Shown here: positions 38,520-49,119 of the stretch, piece by piece
Position numbering within the stretch: position 1 is the stretch's first letter
How the letters are laid out: each line of letters opens with the position of its first letter
NCBI GenBank assembly: GCA_021775525.1
Contig: JAJFHQ010000064.1
Coordinates: 62,001 to 126,000 of the forward strand
Length of the DNA: 64,000 nucleotides
From: Hyphomicrobiales bacterium
GTDB lineage: Bacteria > Pseudomonadota > Alphaproteobacteria > Rhizobiales > Methyloligellaceae
Direction of reading: 5' to 3'
Program-made: the position numbers and the translations under genes
Notes under the pieces: model-generated
Database searches by the model: none
The model's input: only the letters and a program-made list of their open reading frames with translations
What the model was told of the DNA's origin: nothing

Positions 38520-39398
38520 CTACTTGATGTGCCAGGTGGTTTCAGCCTGAGCGTCATTTGAAACAAGCGTGAGTGTCACGGTCTTACCCTTCAATTCCTT
38601 GGGATCATCACCCTGCGTCAAATCGACCTTGAAACGGATCATGCCCTCGCCGGGCTTGCCGACCGGCTTAGCGGGCGCAAGGTAAAAACCTTCAGGCCCT
38701 TCGATAAACATGTCAGCGCCCTTTCCTCCACGCGGAAACCGGGCATCGATGGTCAGATATGGCGCTTTTCCGGTGAGCAGTGCCTCGGTGTGAAGGACGC
38801 TGAGACCTGAGCTGGTCCCTGGTGCCTTCTTCTCGGGAACACGTTCAAGAAAACGTGACAAAAGGGGCACAAAACTGCTGGAGAAAATGCCGTCCTTACC
38901 TACCTTCAGTTGCAAATTTGCCTCGGCCGGGATGCAAATATCGGCACAAACGGCAAACTCCATTTTCAGCTTCAATTCGATTGGCTGACCAGCCTTGACC
39001 GGCTCAATAAGAACAGGGAAAACCACTTCCTTCTTGTAACCGATGGATGTGCCAGCGCTATCGAGATAGCGTTTGGGCGCGGGCCAGAGCAATTTTGCAG
39101 ACTTGAGATTGTGCGATCCCGACCAGTCAAAACGCGGTGGCAGACCTGAATCACCAGGATATCTCCAATACGTCTTCCAGCCCTCGTCAAGTTTGATGTG
39201 TATACCTGCGATGAGCGTTTTTTTCTTGTCTTTCCAAGAAGTTGTCTCAGCAACAAGCCGCGTGCTGGCATGGTTTTTCGATGTCCATGAGGTCGCTGAT
39301 CCGGCCCAAGCAGGTGAGTAGGCGGTAACGGCCATCAAGAGTGCGGATGCACCCATGGCAGTGCTCATAACGCTTAATCGGTTCATTGGCCTCAACAT
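38520..39398 (-). CDS. DsbD N-terminal-domain protein, secreted
   Basis: An exported protein carrying a DsbD N-terminal-like domain only. A signal peptide (MSTAMGASALLMAVTAYSPAWA) is followed by the beta-sandwich blocks LDEGWKTYWRYPGDSGLPP and YKKEVVFPVLIEP, with cysteines in EFAVCADICIPAEANLQL, which correspond to the redox pair of DsbD-alpha. The membrane and thioredoxin parts of DsbD are missing, so this is a stand-alone domain. Start uncertain: ATG 39398 or 39386 (GAGG nearby). Could accept electrons from a separate CcdA/ScsB-like partner. Confidence 0.82.
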   Translation of the reverse strand: MLRPMNRLSVMSTAMGASALLMAVTAYSPAWAGSATSWTSKNHASTRLVAETTSWKDKKKTLIAGIHIKLDEGWKTYWRYPGDSGLPPRFDWSGSHNLKSAKLLWPAPKRYLDSAGTSIGYKKEVVFPVLIEPVKAGQPIELKLKMEFAVCADICIPAEANLQLKVGKDGIFSSSFVPLLSRFLERVPEKKAPGTSSGLSVLHTEALLTGKAPYLTIDARFPRGGKGADMFIEGPEGFYLAPAKPVGKPGEGMIRFKVDLTQGDDPKELKGKTVTLTLVSNDAQAETTWHIK

Positions 39399-39597
39399 CG
39401 CGTGCTGCAACTTCTGTCCTGTCATTAAATACTGTTTACAGGTGATACCAGATGCACAGTTTACATTCGATGACCGGTTTTTTCGACCATGCAAATATGA
39501 CAGACCATCACTCTTGTGTGTATCCGCTCCCGCAAGAGGGTCGAAACCTGCTCTTCAAGCCTTCACAAAGCAGGCGTCAAACGGTTAGTCTGTACTC

Positions 39598-40215
39598 ATG
39601 GCGCGCAGTGGTACAGAAGATATAAATGGATCGGGCCAAAGGTTCCTCGATGGGCAAATGCTCATCGCGATGCCGGGCATGGCTGATCCGCGATTCACAC
39701 GCTCTGTGATCTATCTTTGTGCGCATTCCGATGATGGTGCGATGGGCATTATCATCAATCAGCATGCTCCCAATATCAATTTCGTAGAGCTGCTGGACCA
39801 ACTCAACATCACGTCCGATGAGGATGCCATCCACATGCCGCCATCGCTTCAAGGGGTCGAGGTTCATGTGGGTGGACCAGTCGAGACCGGCCGCGGCTTC
39901 GTGCTGCACTCCACTGACTACTATCTCGAAGACAGTACCCTGCCTATCAATGATGGTGTCAACCTGACGGCAACGCTGGACATATTGCGGGCAATCGCTG
40001 CCGGCGACGGTCCCGACAAGGCGCTTCTTGCCCTTGGCTATGCCGGCTGGGCACCGGGACAGCTGGAAAGTGAATTTCAATCCAATGGATGGTTGCATTG
40101 CCCCGCGGACCAGAACGTCCTGTTCGACAGTGATATTGACATGAAATATCAGCGAGCCCTTGAGACGATCGGTATAGACCCTGCCCGCCTGGTAAATGAC
40201 TCAGGTCACGCCTGA
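39598..40215 (+). CDS. YqgE/AlgH family protein
   Basis: A DUF179 protein (205 residues): [39 protein letters not shown] near the N-terminus, [16 protein letters not shown], and [13 protein letters not shown] at the C-terminal half. The family's function is uncertain; algH affects alginate and other virulence traits in pseudomonads. Its end overlaps the convergent GGDEF-EAL gene by ten bases. Confidence 0.9.
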   Translation: MARSGTEDINGSGQRFLDGQMLIAMPGMADPRFTRSVIYLCAHSDDGAMGIIINQHAPNINFVELLDQLNITSDEDAIHMPPSLQGVEVHVGGPVETGRGFVLHSTDYYLEDSTLPINDGVNLTATLDILRAIAAGDGPDKALLALGYAGWAPGQLESEFQSNGWLHCPADQNVLFDSDIDMKYQRALETIGIDPARLVNDSGHA

Positions 40216-43200
40216 CGCGGTGTTGTGATCCGTCCAGCGGGTAGTGCTGCTGCCGGAGCAGTAGTGGACACTGGCCTGTTTCCAGCTCTCTCAGTCGCTA
40301 CGGGTGCCCGCGCCGCGGGCTTCGCCGGTGTTGGTGCAGGCTTTGGCGCTTTTCGCGCCTCACGCGCCTGTTTGGATTTCTGCTTCTTTTGGGCTTTCGC
40401 CAGTGCGGAGACCAGGCTCATCGCCCCCTTTTCACTCATCGGCTCACCGAAATAGAAGCCTTGTGCGAATTCACAACCGATGGAGCTCAGATAGTCGGCG
40501 TCCGCTGAACTTTCGATGCCCTCGGCAACGACTTTCTTGCCAAGCTCATGAGACATGGCAACGATGGAGCGGAGGATGACCGGCGTCGCGCCATCGCGCG
40601 CTGCATCGCGAACAAACGACTTGTCGATCTTGATGGTATCGACTGGAAAGCGGTGCAGATAATTGAGCGAGGAAAAGCCTGTACCGAAATCATCAAGCGA
40701 CAGCCCGGCTCCCAACTCCTTCAGGAGCTTCATGATCTCGATGGCCTGTTCCGGGTTTTCCATCACCATGGATTCGGTGACTTCGAGCCACAGGGTTTTC
40801 TTCGGCACGGCGTCCCGGGACAGGATTGAGCGAATTTGCTGCAACAAGTCCTGACGGAACAGCTGACTGCTCGACACGTTGACAGAAACGAAAAGCGGCG
40901 CCTGCGGCCTCGGCAATGCTTTTTGCCAACGCGCGGCCTGCTTCACTGCCTGTTCCAGCACATACCCCCCCAGCTCGGAGATGAGGCCGGTTTCCTCGGC
41001 AATCGGCACGAAGTCGTCCGGGTTAAGTCGCCCATGTTTGGGGTGATCCCAGCGCATGAGCGCCTCAAAACCCGATAGGGTGTTAATCTCCAAGTTGGTG
41101 ATGGGCTGGTACAGCACCTTGATCTGCTTGCGTTCAATGGCCCGGCGCAGCTCACTCTCCAGCGGCAACCGTCCCTGTTCTGAACCGCGCATACTGGCTT
41201 TGAAAATATCAATCCTGTCCGCCCCGGCGCGCTTGGCCCGGAACATGGCAATTTCCGCTTCCTTCAGAAGGTCCTGGTGGGTCTCCTGTTGCCCGTCATA
41301 AACGGCGATACCAATAGAACCGGTGAGAATGATCTCCTTGCCCGATATCCGCATGGGGCTCCTGAGCGAGCGGCGGATGCGCTCCGACAGTAGCGCGATG
41401 TGCTGGGGTTCGGATTCCGACACGATCAGCACGGCAAACTGGTCACCACCAACCCGGGCCATGGTGTCCTGAGGACTCAGGTGCCGCGAAAGACGCCGCG
41501 CCACCGTAAGCAACATGCTGTCGCCCACCACGAGACCGAGGCTCTTGTTCACATTCTTGAAGCGGTCGATATCGATAAACAGAACTGTCGGCCTGTTGCC
41601 ATTGCCTTCTGCTGCCCGCATCACTGCGCCGTTCAACCGGTCAAAAAACAGCTCCCGGTTGGGAAGACCCGTCAGGCTGTCATGCACCGCGTCATGCAGC
41701 AGCCGCTCCTGGGTCCGTTTGGGACCGGATACATCGCGCATGAGACCAACGCAGCGCTGGGCTGAATCGGACATGGCACTTTCCACCGAGTGGGCGCGCA
41801 ATTCGAACCACAAATAGGAGCCGTCAGAGCGCTGCATCCTGACATCGGTGTTGAGATCTCCCCCACCCTTCTCCTGAAGCGACCAGAGCAGAAGGCGAAA
41901 ACGGTCCCTGTCAGCCGGGTGGATATGGCGAAGCCATTCATCAAGGCTGCCCTCGAGCATGCCTTCGGGCAGCCCAAGCGCCTCTTCGACTTCAACGCCG
42001 ACGGTGATCTCACCCCGGCGCATGTTCCATTGCCAGATTGCCGTGTCGGACCCTTCCAGCGCCAAAGAGCTGAGCTGCATCTGTCCTGGCGGTCCGCCAT
42101 GGAAAGGCGTGCCGCCCCGAAACGCATATTGCGTGACCGTGAAGCCAAGCAGAACGATCAGCAGCACAAGCCCGGCAAGGAGACCAGAAACGATGACCTC
42201 ACCAGTGAGCTGCCCGAGGATGACCAGACCGCCGCCAAAAATCCAAACCAGAACCAGTATCCATGTGGGTACCAGTGACATGGCCCGTTCCTGCCCGCGT
42301 AGCGCCAAATACGTAATCAGCAACGCGCCCATAACGCCGATGCCTGCCAGTGATGCACGCGCCAGGCCAGACGCCAGTCTCGGATCGATGACAGTCATGC
42401 CTATAAGTGCCACTTGCGCCAAAATCCATGCACCGAAGGCAAGCCTGATCCAGTTGTGCCATAGCCGCACCCGCAAAAAGGCATAGAGGAACACCACGAG
42501 ACTGGCGGCAAATGCCGCCTCTGATGCGGCACGGTAGACAGCGTTGTCCTCTGCGCTCAGCTTGAACAGCTTGTGCCAGAATCCGAAATCAACGCAGAAC
42601 AGCGCCAGCGCGGTCCACGCCACGAGTGCTGCTGCCGGGAAAATTGATTTGTGATTGGCGGCAAAGACCGCTGTCAAGAAGATCGCCGTCAGGCCGATAA
42701 TGCCGAGCAGAATTCCGTTGAACAGCATCCGGTCTTTCAGCTGCCGCTCATAGGCTTCAGACTTCCACAGATTGAGCCGTGGCACCTGCTGCGAACTCAT
42801 TTCGGCGATGAACGTAATGATCGCGCCAGGCTCAATGGTCAGGCGGAATATGTCCGCCCTGTCATCGGGTATGCGTTCGGGCCGAAAACCAAGTGAAGGA
42901 GTTACGGCCGCCACGCGGCCCGAGTCGAGGTCCGGCCAGAAAACTGCAGAGCCCACTAGCGTGTAGCGCTGAGCGGTAAGCCAGCGCACGATCGGCTTGT
43001 CGGTGCCATTCTTGAGTGCAAATACGATCCAGTTCGGATTGGTGCCGGTGGTGGACGCTTCGACGGCCATGCGTCCGACAATGCCATCGGGTCCGGGTAC
43101 GGTCTCGATCTGCAGCTTATCACCACGTCCCTCGTAAAGTTCGCCCAGCGCCGTCACGTCGACACGGTCCTTGCCTGGATCAATCAGGATAGGCTCCAGC

Positions 43201-43304
43201 GCCTGGGCCGGTATCAGGGTAATGAGCAACAAGGCGAAGGCAGCCCATAGGGTTCTACAGCGCGCACGCGGGCGAGCCGTGTTCAAGCGTATGGATGAAT
43301 GCAT
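40206..43304 (-). CDS. Membrane 7TM-PAS-GGDEF-EAL protein (cyclic-di-GMP signalling)
   Basis: A 1032-residue sensor if it starts at ATG 43304 (AGGAC upstream). Order: signal-like N-terminus ([17 protein letters not shown]), a periplasmic domain of the 7TMR-DISM kind, seven or so membrane helices at about residues 178-391, a PAS domain near 418-518, GGDEF near 531-695 and EAL near 710-961, then a proline/alanine-rich tail. The GGDEF site reads VGGDQF, with Gln in place of the catalytic Glu, so cyclase activity is doubtful. The EAL site ([48 protein letters not shown]) looks complete, so I infer a phosphodiesterase or receptor. Confidence 0.93.
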   Translation of the reverse strand: MHSSIRLNTARPRARCRTLWAAFALLLITLIPAQALEPILIDPGKDRVDVTALGELYEGRGDKLQIETVPGPDGIVGRMAVEASTTGTNPNWIVFALKNGTDKPIVRWLTAQRYTLVGSAVFWPDLDSGRVAAVTPSLGFRPERIPDDRADIFRLTIEPGAIITFIAEMSSQQVPRLNLWKSEAYERQLKDRMLFNGILLGIIGLTAIFLTAVFAANHKSIFPAAALVAWTALALFCVDFGFWHKLFKLSAEDNAVYRAASEAAFAASLVVFLYAFLRVRLWHNWIRLAFGAWILAQVALIGMTVIDPRLASGLARASLAGIGVMGALLITYLALRGQERAMSLVPTWILVLVWIFGGGLVILGQLTGEVIVSGLLAGLVLLIVLLGFTVTQYAFRGGTPFHGGPPGQMQLSSLALEGSDTAIWQWNMRRGEITVGVEVEEALGLPEGMLEGSLDEWLRHIHPADRDRFRLLLWSLQEKGGGDLNTDVRMQRSDGSYLWFELRAHSVESAMSDSAQRCVGLMRDVSGPKRTQERLLHDAVHDSLTGLPNRELFFDRLNGAVMRAAEGNGNRPTVLFIDIDRFKNVNKSLGLVVGDSMLLTVARRLSRHLSPQDTMARVGGDQFAVLIVSESEPQHIALLSERIRRSLRSPMRISGKEIILTGSIGIAVYDGQQETHQDLLKEAEIAMFRAKRAGADRIDIFKASMRGSEQGRLPLESELRRAIERKQIKVLYQPITNLEINTLSGFEALMRWDHPKHGRLNPDDFVPIAEETGLISELGGYVLEQAVKQAARWQKALPRPQAPLFVSVNVSSSQLFRQDLLQQIRSILSRDAVPKKTLWLEVTESMVMENPEQAIEIMKLLKELGAGLSLDDFGTGFSSLNYLHRFPVDTIKIDKSFVRDAARDGATPVILRSIVAMSHELGKKVVAEGIESSADADYLSSIGCEFAQGFYFGEPMSEKGAMSLVSALAKAQKKQKSKQAREARKAPKPAPTPAKPAARAPVATERAGNRPVSTTAPAAALPAGRITTPRQA

Positions 43305-43377
43305 CCGTCCTATGAGAGTTTCATAGCGCAACTTCAGGAGTGTCCTTATCTCGTTTCTACAGCACCGCTGCCTGGAT

Positions 43378-43965
43378 TTAATGATGGATATCATCTTCAA
43401 GCAGTCCGAAGGTCACATGATCTTGCCAGATTCCGTTGATCTTCAGGTAACGGCGAGCCATTCCTTCGCGCGTAAACCCGCACCGTTCCAGTAATTTCAT
43501 GGAAGCTTCGTTGTGCGGAAGGCAGGCAGCCTCCAGCCGGTGAAGACCCAGCGTCTCGAACACGAAGGGAATGACCGCGTTCACCCCGGCCGTCATAAAT
43601 CCTTGTCCGGCGTGGGGTGTACCTATCCAGTAACCCAGTGTGCATGCTTGCGTCACCCCCCGGCGCACATTGGAGAGGGTAAGCCCACCCAGAAGCGTAT
43701 CGTCGTTCTTTTCGAAAAGAAAAAAGGCGTAGCCCAAGTCCTCCTTAAAATCGCGTGTGTAATATTTCAGACGACGGCGAAAAGAGGTGCGGGTCAACTC
43801 GCTGCTGGTCCAGGCCGGTTCCCAAGGCGTCAGGAACTCCCGGCTTTGCGCACGCAACTCCGCCCATGCGGGATAGTTGCTGATTTGCGGCATGCGCAAA
43901 TAGACATCTTCCCCATGCACGACAGGGCCTGTCTCGGGCGGCGTGACAGATCTCAGGAATGCCAT
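43378..43965 (-). CDS. GNAT N-acetyltransferase, RimJ/RimL type
   Basis: Acetylates an N-terminal or other amine using acetyl-CoA; RimJ/RimL act on ribosomal proteins. The 195-residue protein has the blocks DVYLRMPQISNYPAWAELR, GYWIGTPHAGQGFMTAGVNAV (CoA loop Q/R-x-x-G-x-G/A) and LHRLEAACLPHNEASMKLLER. It is 18 bases after the M16 peptidase and would share its transcript. Confidence 0.9.
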   Translation of the reverse strand: MAFLRSVTPPETGPVVHGEDVYLRMPQISNYPAWAELRAQSREFLTPWEPAWTSSELTRTSFRRRLKYYTRDFKEDLGYAFFLFEKNDDTLLGGLTLSNVRRGVTQACTLGYWIGTPHAGQGFMTAGVNAVIPFVFETLGLHRLEAACLPHNEASMKLLERCGFTREGMARRYLKINGIWQDHVTFGLLEDDIHH

Positions 43966-43983
43966 CTGCGACCACGTCCCTCC

Positions 43984-45270
43984 CTATTCCGCGGCCCTGA
44001 CGGGGCGCGATGTCTGCGCATGAATGAGCGCTTCCAGGGCAACCTCGTCATGTAAAGGGCCGACCGCAGAAACGCTTGGATTTGCAGAAAGTATAATCTC
44101 GCCTGCAAGCTTGCGCACTGTCTCTTTGCCCACGGCTTCAACTTTTTCGACAAGTTCGTCGATGTCGCGCGGTGCGCCAAAAGCAAGCGTCTGGCGGGCC
44201 ACCTGTTCAACCCGCGAGCCGGAACTCTCAAGGCTCATGAGAAGTCCTGATTTGAGTTGCGCCTTGGCGCGAGCAAGTTCTTCATCACCTACTGGTTCAC
44301 TGGCAAGCTTTTCAAGTTCGCCCATTATTACACCTGCCAACTCCAGCATCTGCTCCGCACCGGTGGCAGCATGAATACCGAACAGTCCCGTGTCCTTCAG
44401 TCCCCAGCAATAGGAATAGATCGAGTAGCAGAGCCCGCGTGCCTCGCGCGCTTCCTGAAACAGCCGCGAGGACATGCCCCCGCCGAGCATGCTGGAGAGG
44501 ATCTGGCCGGTATACATGGCCTCATCACAGTAGGAAGGCCCCTGAAATGAAACCACGATATGGGATTGCTCGAACGTCCGGTCTGAGCGGGCAAACCCGC
44601 CCGCATATCTGGCCGGCTCGCAAAATTGCGGTTCGGTAGCCTCCATATCTGCGAATGCAGCCTCCGCCAGTTTGACCAGGTTTTCATGATCGACGGCGCC
44701 TGCCGCCGCCAGCACCATGACACCCGGTGCATAATGGGACTTCATGTAGGCGGTCAGGTCCTCAGGCGTGAATGAGCGCACGCTTTGTGCTGTCCCGAGG
44801 ATTGGACGTCCCACGGGCTGATCCGGAAAGGCTGCCTCCTGCACCAAATCGTAGGCCACGTCATCCGGGCTGTCCCCGGCAGCAGCGATTTCCTGCAGGA
44901 TGACATCCTGCTCGCGGGCGAGCTCACCAGCATCAAATTTCGGGTCTCGAACGATGTCCGCAATGATGTCCACTCCGAGAGAGAGGTCAGCCTTGAGTAC
45001 ACGAGCATAATAGGCCGTGGTCTCAAGTGAAGTTGCTGCGTTGAGATCACCACCAACGGATTCAATTTCCTCGGCGATCTCGCGTGCGCTGCGCCGGGCC
45101 GTACCCTTGAACGCCATATGTTCCAGAAGATGCGAGATGCCATGCAGGGCTGCAGTCTCAGAACGCGCGCCGGCGCCAACCCAGACACCAAGGGACGCGG
45201 ATTCCAGATGCGGCATGGCATGCGAAATCACGCGCAATCCATTTGCAAGGGCTGTCATCTCGATGCTCAT
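43984..45270 (-). CDS. M16 family zinc peptidase (processing-peptidase type)
   Basis: A 428-residue protease of the pitrilysin/MPP-beta group. The inverted zinc motif HXXEH is in GISHLLEHMAFKGT, with the third ligand in EIESVGGDLNAATSLE, and RESRGLCYS-like EARGLCYSIYSYCWG is typical of the second half. Substrate unknown; relatives trim exported or inner-membrane peptides. Its start overlaps the thrC stop by one base (TGATG), an arrangement seen in many alphaproteobacteria. Confidence 0.94.
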   Translation of the reverse strand: MSIEMTALANGLRVISHAMPHLESASLGVWVGAGARSETAALHGISHLLEHMAFKGTARRSAREIAEEIESVGGDLNAATSLETTAYYARVLKADLSLGVDIIADIVRDPKFDAGELAREQDVILQEIAAAGDSPDDVAYDLVQEAAFPDQPVGRPILGTAQSVRSFTPEDLTAYMKSHYAPGVMVLAAAGAVDHENLVKLAEAAFADMEATEPQFCEPARYAGGFARSDRTFEQSHIVVSFQGPSYCDEAMYTGQILSSMLGGGMSSRLFQEAREARGLCYSIYSYCWGLKDTGLFGIHAATGAEQMLELAGVIMGELEKLASEPVGDEELARAKAQLKSGLLMSLESSGSRVEQVARQTLAFGAPRDIDELVEKVEAVGKETVRKLAGEIILSANPSVSAVGPLHDEVALEALIHAQTSRPVRAAE

Positions 45271-46709
45271 CAGGTAAGCTCGCTCACAGTGCTGGCGCGC
45301 GACTCGATAAAGTCCGTGAGCACCCCATAGTCATTCTCAAGAACCGTGTAACGCTCATCCGCGCCGAGCCGTTGTTCCAGGCGTGGTGGCACATCGGGGT
45401 GTTTACCCGTCGCGGCCTCAACAGAATCCGGGAACTTGGCCGGGTGGGCTGTGGACAATGTGACCATTGGTGCGCCATCACTTTTTGTGCGGCGTGCGGC
45501 AGCAAGGCCAACGGCGGTGTGTGGATCGCAGACATACCCCGTATCCCGGGCAACGTCGCGGATGGTGTTTTCAACTTCGGTTTCATCCACGGTCACGGCA
45601 GAAAACAGCCCACGCAAAGATGAGAGCTCGTCTTCAGACAGGGAGAAACCACCCTGCCCTGCAAGAGTGTCCATCAACTGGCAAACGCGGGTTCCGTCCC
45701 GTCCGGCGGCCTCGAATATGAGCCGTTCGAAATTACTCGATACTTGTATGTCCATACTCGGGCTTGAGGTCGCGACGACCTTGTTCGGCTCGTAACGGCC
45801 AGTCTTCAACGCACGCACCAAGATATCATTCACATTCGTGGCTATAACGAGGCGATTGATCGGCAATCCCATCCGGGAAGCCGCGTAACCAGCGAAAACA
45901 TCTCCGAAATTTCCCGTGGGCACGCAAAAGTTTACCGGCCTGCCTGGGGCGCCAAGCGCCACCGCCGACACGAAATAATAGACCGACTGGGCCATGATTC
46001 GCGCCCAATTGATTGAGTTGACACCGGCAAGCGACCACCGGTCGCGCCGCTCATGATCATTGAACAGCGCCTTCAACAGCGCCTGGCAATCATCGAATGT
46101 GCCTTCAATGGCAATATTGTGCACATTTTCAGCGCTAGAGGTGGTCATCTGGCGGCGCTGCACGTCGCTCACCCGCCCGTGAGGGTGCAGAATAAAAATC
46201 TCGATGGCCTCACGGCCTGCAAAGGCTTCGATGGCTGCACCACCCGTATCGCCCGATGTCGCTCCGACGATGGTGGCGCGGGCCTTGCGGTGCTGTAACG
46301 TGCGGTCCATGAGACGCGCTAGCAACTGCATTGCGATGTCCTTGAAGGCAAGGGTTGGACCATGAAACAGCTCGAGCAACCATTGGTCAGGACCAAGCTC
46401 AACCAGCGGCGTCACCGCGTCATGGGAGAAGGTGGCATAGGCCGCCTCGACAAGTTCTGAAAACTCATCCTGGGGGATATCCGACCCGACAAAAAGTTCC
46501 ATCACCCGGGTGGCAACCTGCGCATACGGCAAACCGGAAAAAGCCTCGATCTCCGTGGGGGTGAGCTGTGGCCAGGTCTGCGGCACGTAAAGCCCACCAT
46601 CGCGCGCCAGCCCTGTCAGCATGACATCCTCAAAGCCGAGCTCCGGCGCGGACCCGCGGGTGCTGACATAGCGTAATTCGTTGACTTGATCTGGCATATT
46701 TACCGGCAT
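45270..46709 (-). CDS. thrC: Threonine synthase
   Basis: PLP enzyme that turns phosphohomoserine into threonine. The PLP lysine is in FHGPTLAFKDIAMQLL near residue 121, and GATSGDTGGAAIEAF and the phosphate loop VPTGNFGDVFAGY follow. About 479 residues from ATG 46709 (or 475 from 46697), the longer threonine-synthase class. It completes the homoserine branch with thrB at 36.5 kb. Confidence 0.95.
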   Translation of the reverse strand: MPVNMPDQVNELRYVSTRGSAPELGFEDVMLTGLARDGGLYVPQTWPQLTPTEIEAFSGLPYAQVATRVMELFVGSDIPQDEFSELVEAAYATFSHDAVTPLVELGPDQWLLELFHGPTLAFKDIAMQLLARLMDRTLQHRKARATIVGATSGDTGGAAIEAFAGREAIEIFILHPHGRVSDVQRRQMTTSSAENVHNIAIEGTFDDCQALLKALFNDHERRDRWSLAGVNSINWARIMAQSVYYFVSAVALGAPGRPVNFCVPTGNFGDVFAGYAASRMGLPINRLVIATNVNDILVRALKTGRYEPNKVVATSSPSMDIQVSSNFERLIFEAAGRDGTRVCQLMDTLAGQGGFSLSEDELSSLRGLFSAVTVDETEVENTIRDVARDTGYVCDPHTAVGLAAARRTKSDGAPMVTLSTAHPAKFPDSVEAATGKHPDVPPRLEQRLGADERYTVLENDYGVLTDFIESRASTVSELT

Positions 46710-46769
46710 GGTTGTTACGGCGCGCACGGTAAATGCGAACCGCCCCACCCGCAAGCGCATGGTGTAAGT

Positions 46770-47498
46770 TTAGGTGAACGCCTGCCCGCGTTTTCGCCCG
46801 CGCAAATGCACTACGAAAACGCCAACTAACGCAGCGGCGAGCCCAAACCATGTGAAAGCGTATTGAAGATGCCTGTTTGACAGCTTCACCCGCGTGACTC
46901 CGCCTCTCGGCCAGCCGCCGGGAATGTTGGAGACTTCCTGCTCCACGAAAAACGGCACTACACGTGATCTCTCACCGGGAGGCAGCGCTTGGGCCGCCAT
47001 TCCCTTCAGGTCACGCCAGAACCAATTGTTTTTTTCAAGCGAAGTTTCAGGTGAAAATGTGCCCTTGATACCTGGTGCCCGGGCCAGCCCAATGACTGTC
47101 TGTTCCCCTTTTACCTGCCCTTGCGTGCGAGTGCCGGGGGCCTTCTTGGCAGCGGGGACAAACCCGCGGTCGACCATGACGATCTGACCATCCCCGGTTT
47201 CAAGCGGTGAAATCACGCGCCAGCCGGTTTTGCCATTGATGACTGTGAAATAATGGGCTTCGCCATCATGGCGGAAGCGTCCCGAAAACCTGAGCCTCAA
47301 ATATTCGACATCCCCGGTTTTTTCCCAGGTCTTTCGCGCATCAGTGAGCGTCACCGGTTGTTCCGACATGCGCTGTTCGATGCGAGCTGTCAGGCCCTGC
47401 TTCCACGCAAGACGCTGAAGCTGCCAGACGCCAAGACCAACGAGCATGCTGAATGCAATGGCAGTGAGTGCACATAGCAGCATCAGGTCGCGTTTCAC
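46770..47498 (-). CDS. SURF1 family cytochrome oxidase assembly protein
   Basis: Helps haem a insertion into cytochrome oxidase. The 242-residue protein has a membrane helix at each end (LMLLCALTAIAFSMLVGLGVWQL and FTWFGLAAALVGVFVVHL) around a periplasmic part with VMVDRGFVPAAKK and RHLQYAFTWFG, the SURF1 fingerprint. It follows ctaE by 21 bases and precedes thrC. Confidence 0.93.
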   Translation of the reverse strand: MKRDLMLLCALTAIAFSMLVGLGVWQLQRLAWKQGLTARIEQRMSEQPVTLTDARKTWEKTGDVEYLRLRFSGRFRHDGEAHYFTVINGKTGWRVISPLETGDGQIVMVDRGFVPAAKKAPGTRTQGQVKGEQTVIGLARAPGIKGTFSPETSLEKNNWFWRDLKGMAAQALPPGERSRVVPFFVEQEVSNIPGGWPRGGVTRVKLSNRHLQYAFTWFGLAAALVGVFVVHLRGRKRGQAFT

Positions 47499-47519
47499 TG
47501 GGGCGTCCCCCGACGGGTG

Positions 47520-48386
47520 TTAATGCGCTGCCGGTGTTCCCGCCGCCCAGACATAGATGCATGAGAACAGGAACAGCCATACCACGTCGACAAAGTGCCA
47601 GTACCAGGCAGCGGCTTCGAATCCAAAATGCTGCTTGTCGGTAAAATGCCCTGCCAACGCACGGAACAGCGTCACAGTCAGGAAAACGGTTCCGATGATG
47701 ACATGCGCGCCGTGGAACCCGGTCGCCATGAAGAATGTGGCGCCGTAAATACTGCCCGAGAAGCTGAATGTAGCATGGGCATATTCATAAACCTGCAGTG
47801 CGGTGAACATGACGGCAAGTATGATCGTGCAGACCAGCCCGACGATCAGCCCGCGCCGGTCATTGTGCAGCATCGCATGATGCGCCCAGGTTATGGTCGT
47901 GCCTGAGGTCAGCAGAATCAACGTGTTGACGAGAGGTATATCCCACGGATCAAACGTATGGACGCCTTTTGGCGGCCATTCCCCGCCGGTGAATTGGGTG
48001 CGTGCGACCTGTACAGCTTCATCGGGATACAGCGCCGCATCGAAAAAGCCCCAGAACCAGACAACGAAGAACATGACCTCTGAAGCGATGAACAGGATCA
48101 TTCCGTAGCGCAAATGCAGTTGTACCACGGGCTTGTGGGCGCCCTGATGCTCGGCCTCGTTGATAACATCGCGCCACCAGACGAACATGGTGCCCGCAAT
48201 GCAGATCATGCCAACAAGGAAAATCCAGGGACCGTGGATGCCAAACAACCCTTCGCCACCGCCCATGGACCTCATCCATATGATGAGACCGAGGGCCGCC
48301 ACGAAGGCGGAAATGCCACCAACGAGTGGCCATGGACTGGGGTCCACGAGATGGTAATCATGTTGGTTGGCATGCGACTTGGCCAT
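47520..48386 (-). CDS. ctaE: Cytochrome c oxidase subunit III
   Basis: Third core subunit of the aa3 oxidase, inner membrane. 288 residues with about seven membrane helices; FVVWFWGFFDAALYPDE, TWAHHAMLHNDRR and the C-terminal AAWYWHFVDVVWLFLFSCIYVW are typical. Same strand as ctaG, ctaB, ctaD and ctaC. Confidence 0.97.
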   Translation of the reverse strand: MAKSHANQHDYHLVDPSPWPLVGGISAFVAALGLIIWMRSMGGGEGLFGIHGPWIFLVGMICIAGTMFVWWRDVINEAEHQGAHKPVVQLHLRYGMILFIASEVMFFVVWFWGFFDAALYPDEAVQVARTQFTGGEWPPKGVHTFDPWDIPLVNTLILLTSGTTITWAHHAMLHNDRRGLIVGLVCTIILAVMFTALQVYEYAHATFSFSGSIYGATFFMATGFHGAHVIIGTVFLTVTLFRALAGHFTDKQHFGFEAAAWYWHFVDVVWLFLFSCIYVWAAGTPAAH

Positions 48387-48466
48387 TCTCTCGCTCCGTA
48401 AACCGCCTAAAGCGGATTTTGTTCTGGCGGCCCCACCGTGGGCCGCAAACCGTCTCTGTTAAATTC

Positions 48467-49093
48467 TCACGTCCCGTCCGGGCGTGGTGTCTTTTTTGTT
48501 GCCGCCGCCACTTCGGCTTCTTCCTTAACGGGAAAGAACGTGTAGGACAGGGTAATCTCACGAATATTTTGAGCTTCACGATCATTCACCATATCCGGGT
48601 CAATAAAGAACGTGACCGGCATATCTGCCCGTGCGCCCGGTTCCAAAGTCTGCTCGGTGAAGCAGAAACATTCGACCTTGTTGAAATAGCTTCCCGCTGC
48701 CTCCGGTGAAACGTTAAACGTCGCCGTACCGGTGAGCCTCGTTTTGGTCAGGTTTCGGGCTTCATAAAAAGCAAGTGCCGTTTCGCCGATCTTCAATTCA
48801 ATGGACCGTTGCACGGGTTTGAAGTCCCATCCCATTCCCCGTCCTATATTCGCATCGAAACGCACAATGATCTTGCGCTCTAGCACTTTGTCGGGCGTCT
48901 GTTCGGCCCGTTGGGTGGTACCGCCATACCCAGTGACCTGGCAGAAAATCTGATAAAGCGGCACGGCTGCGTAGGACAGCCCCACCATGCCAAGGGCAAG
49001 CGCTGCCATGGAATATGCAACCGTCAGATTGCGACGAGGCGATGCCTTGTGCCGCCTAGCTACCCTATCGGTATGTGCTGTTCTCTCGCTCAT
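48467..49093 (-). CDS. ctaG: Cytochrome oxidase copper chaperone CtaG (Cox11)
   Basis: Delivers copper to the CuB site. A single membrane helix near residues 25-47 (AYSMAALALGMVGLSYAAVPLY) is followed by a periplasmic domain with the copper motif CFCFTEQTL and VTFFIDPDM. 208 residues. Two cysteines in CFCF bind Cu(I). 26 bases separate it from the CoxF-like gene upstream. Confidence 0.96.
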   Translation of the reverse strand: MSERTAHTDRVARRHKASPRRNLTVAYSMAALALGMVGLSYAAVPLYQIFCQVTGYGGTTQRAEQTPDKVLERKIIVRFDANIGRGMGWDFKPVQRSIELKIGETALAFYEARNLTKTRLTGTATFNVSPEAAGSYFNKVECFCFTEQTLEPGARADMPVTFFIDPDMVNDREAQNIREITLSYTFFPVKEEAEVAAATKKTPRPDGT

Positions 49094-49119
49094 CGCTGTT
49101 AAAGTCCCGCCTGCCCTCT

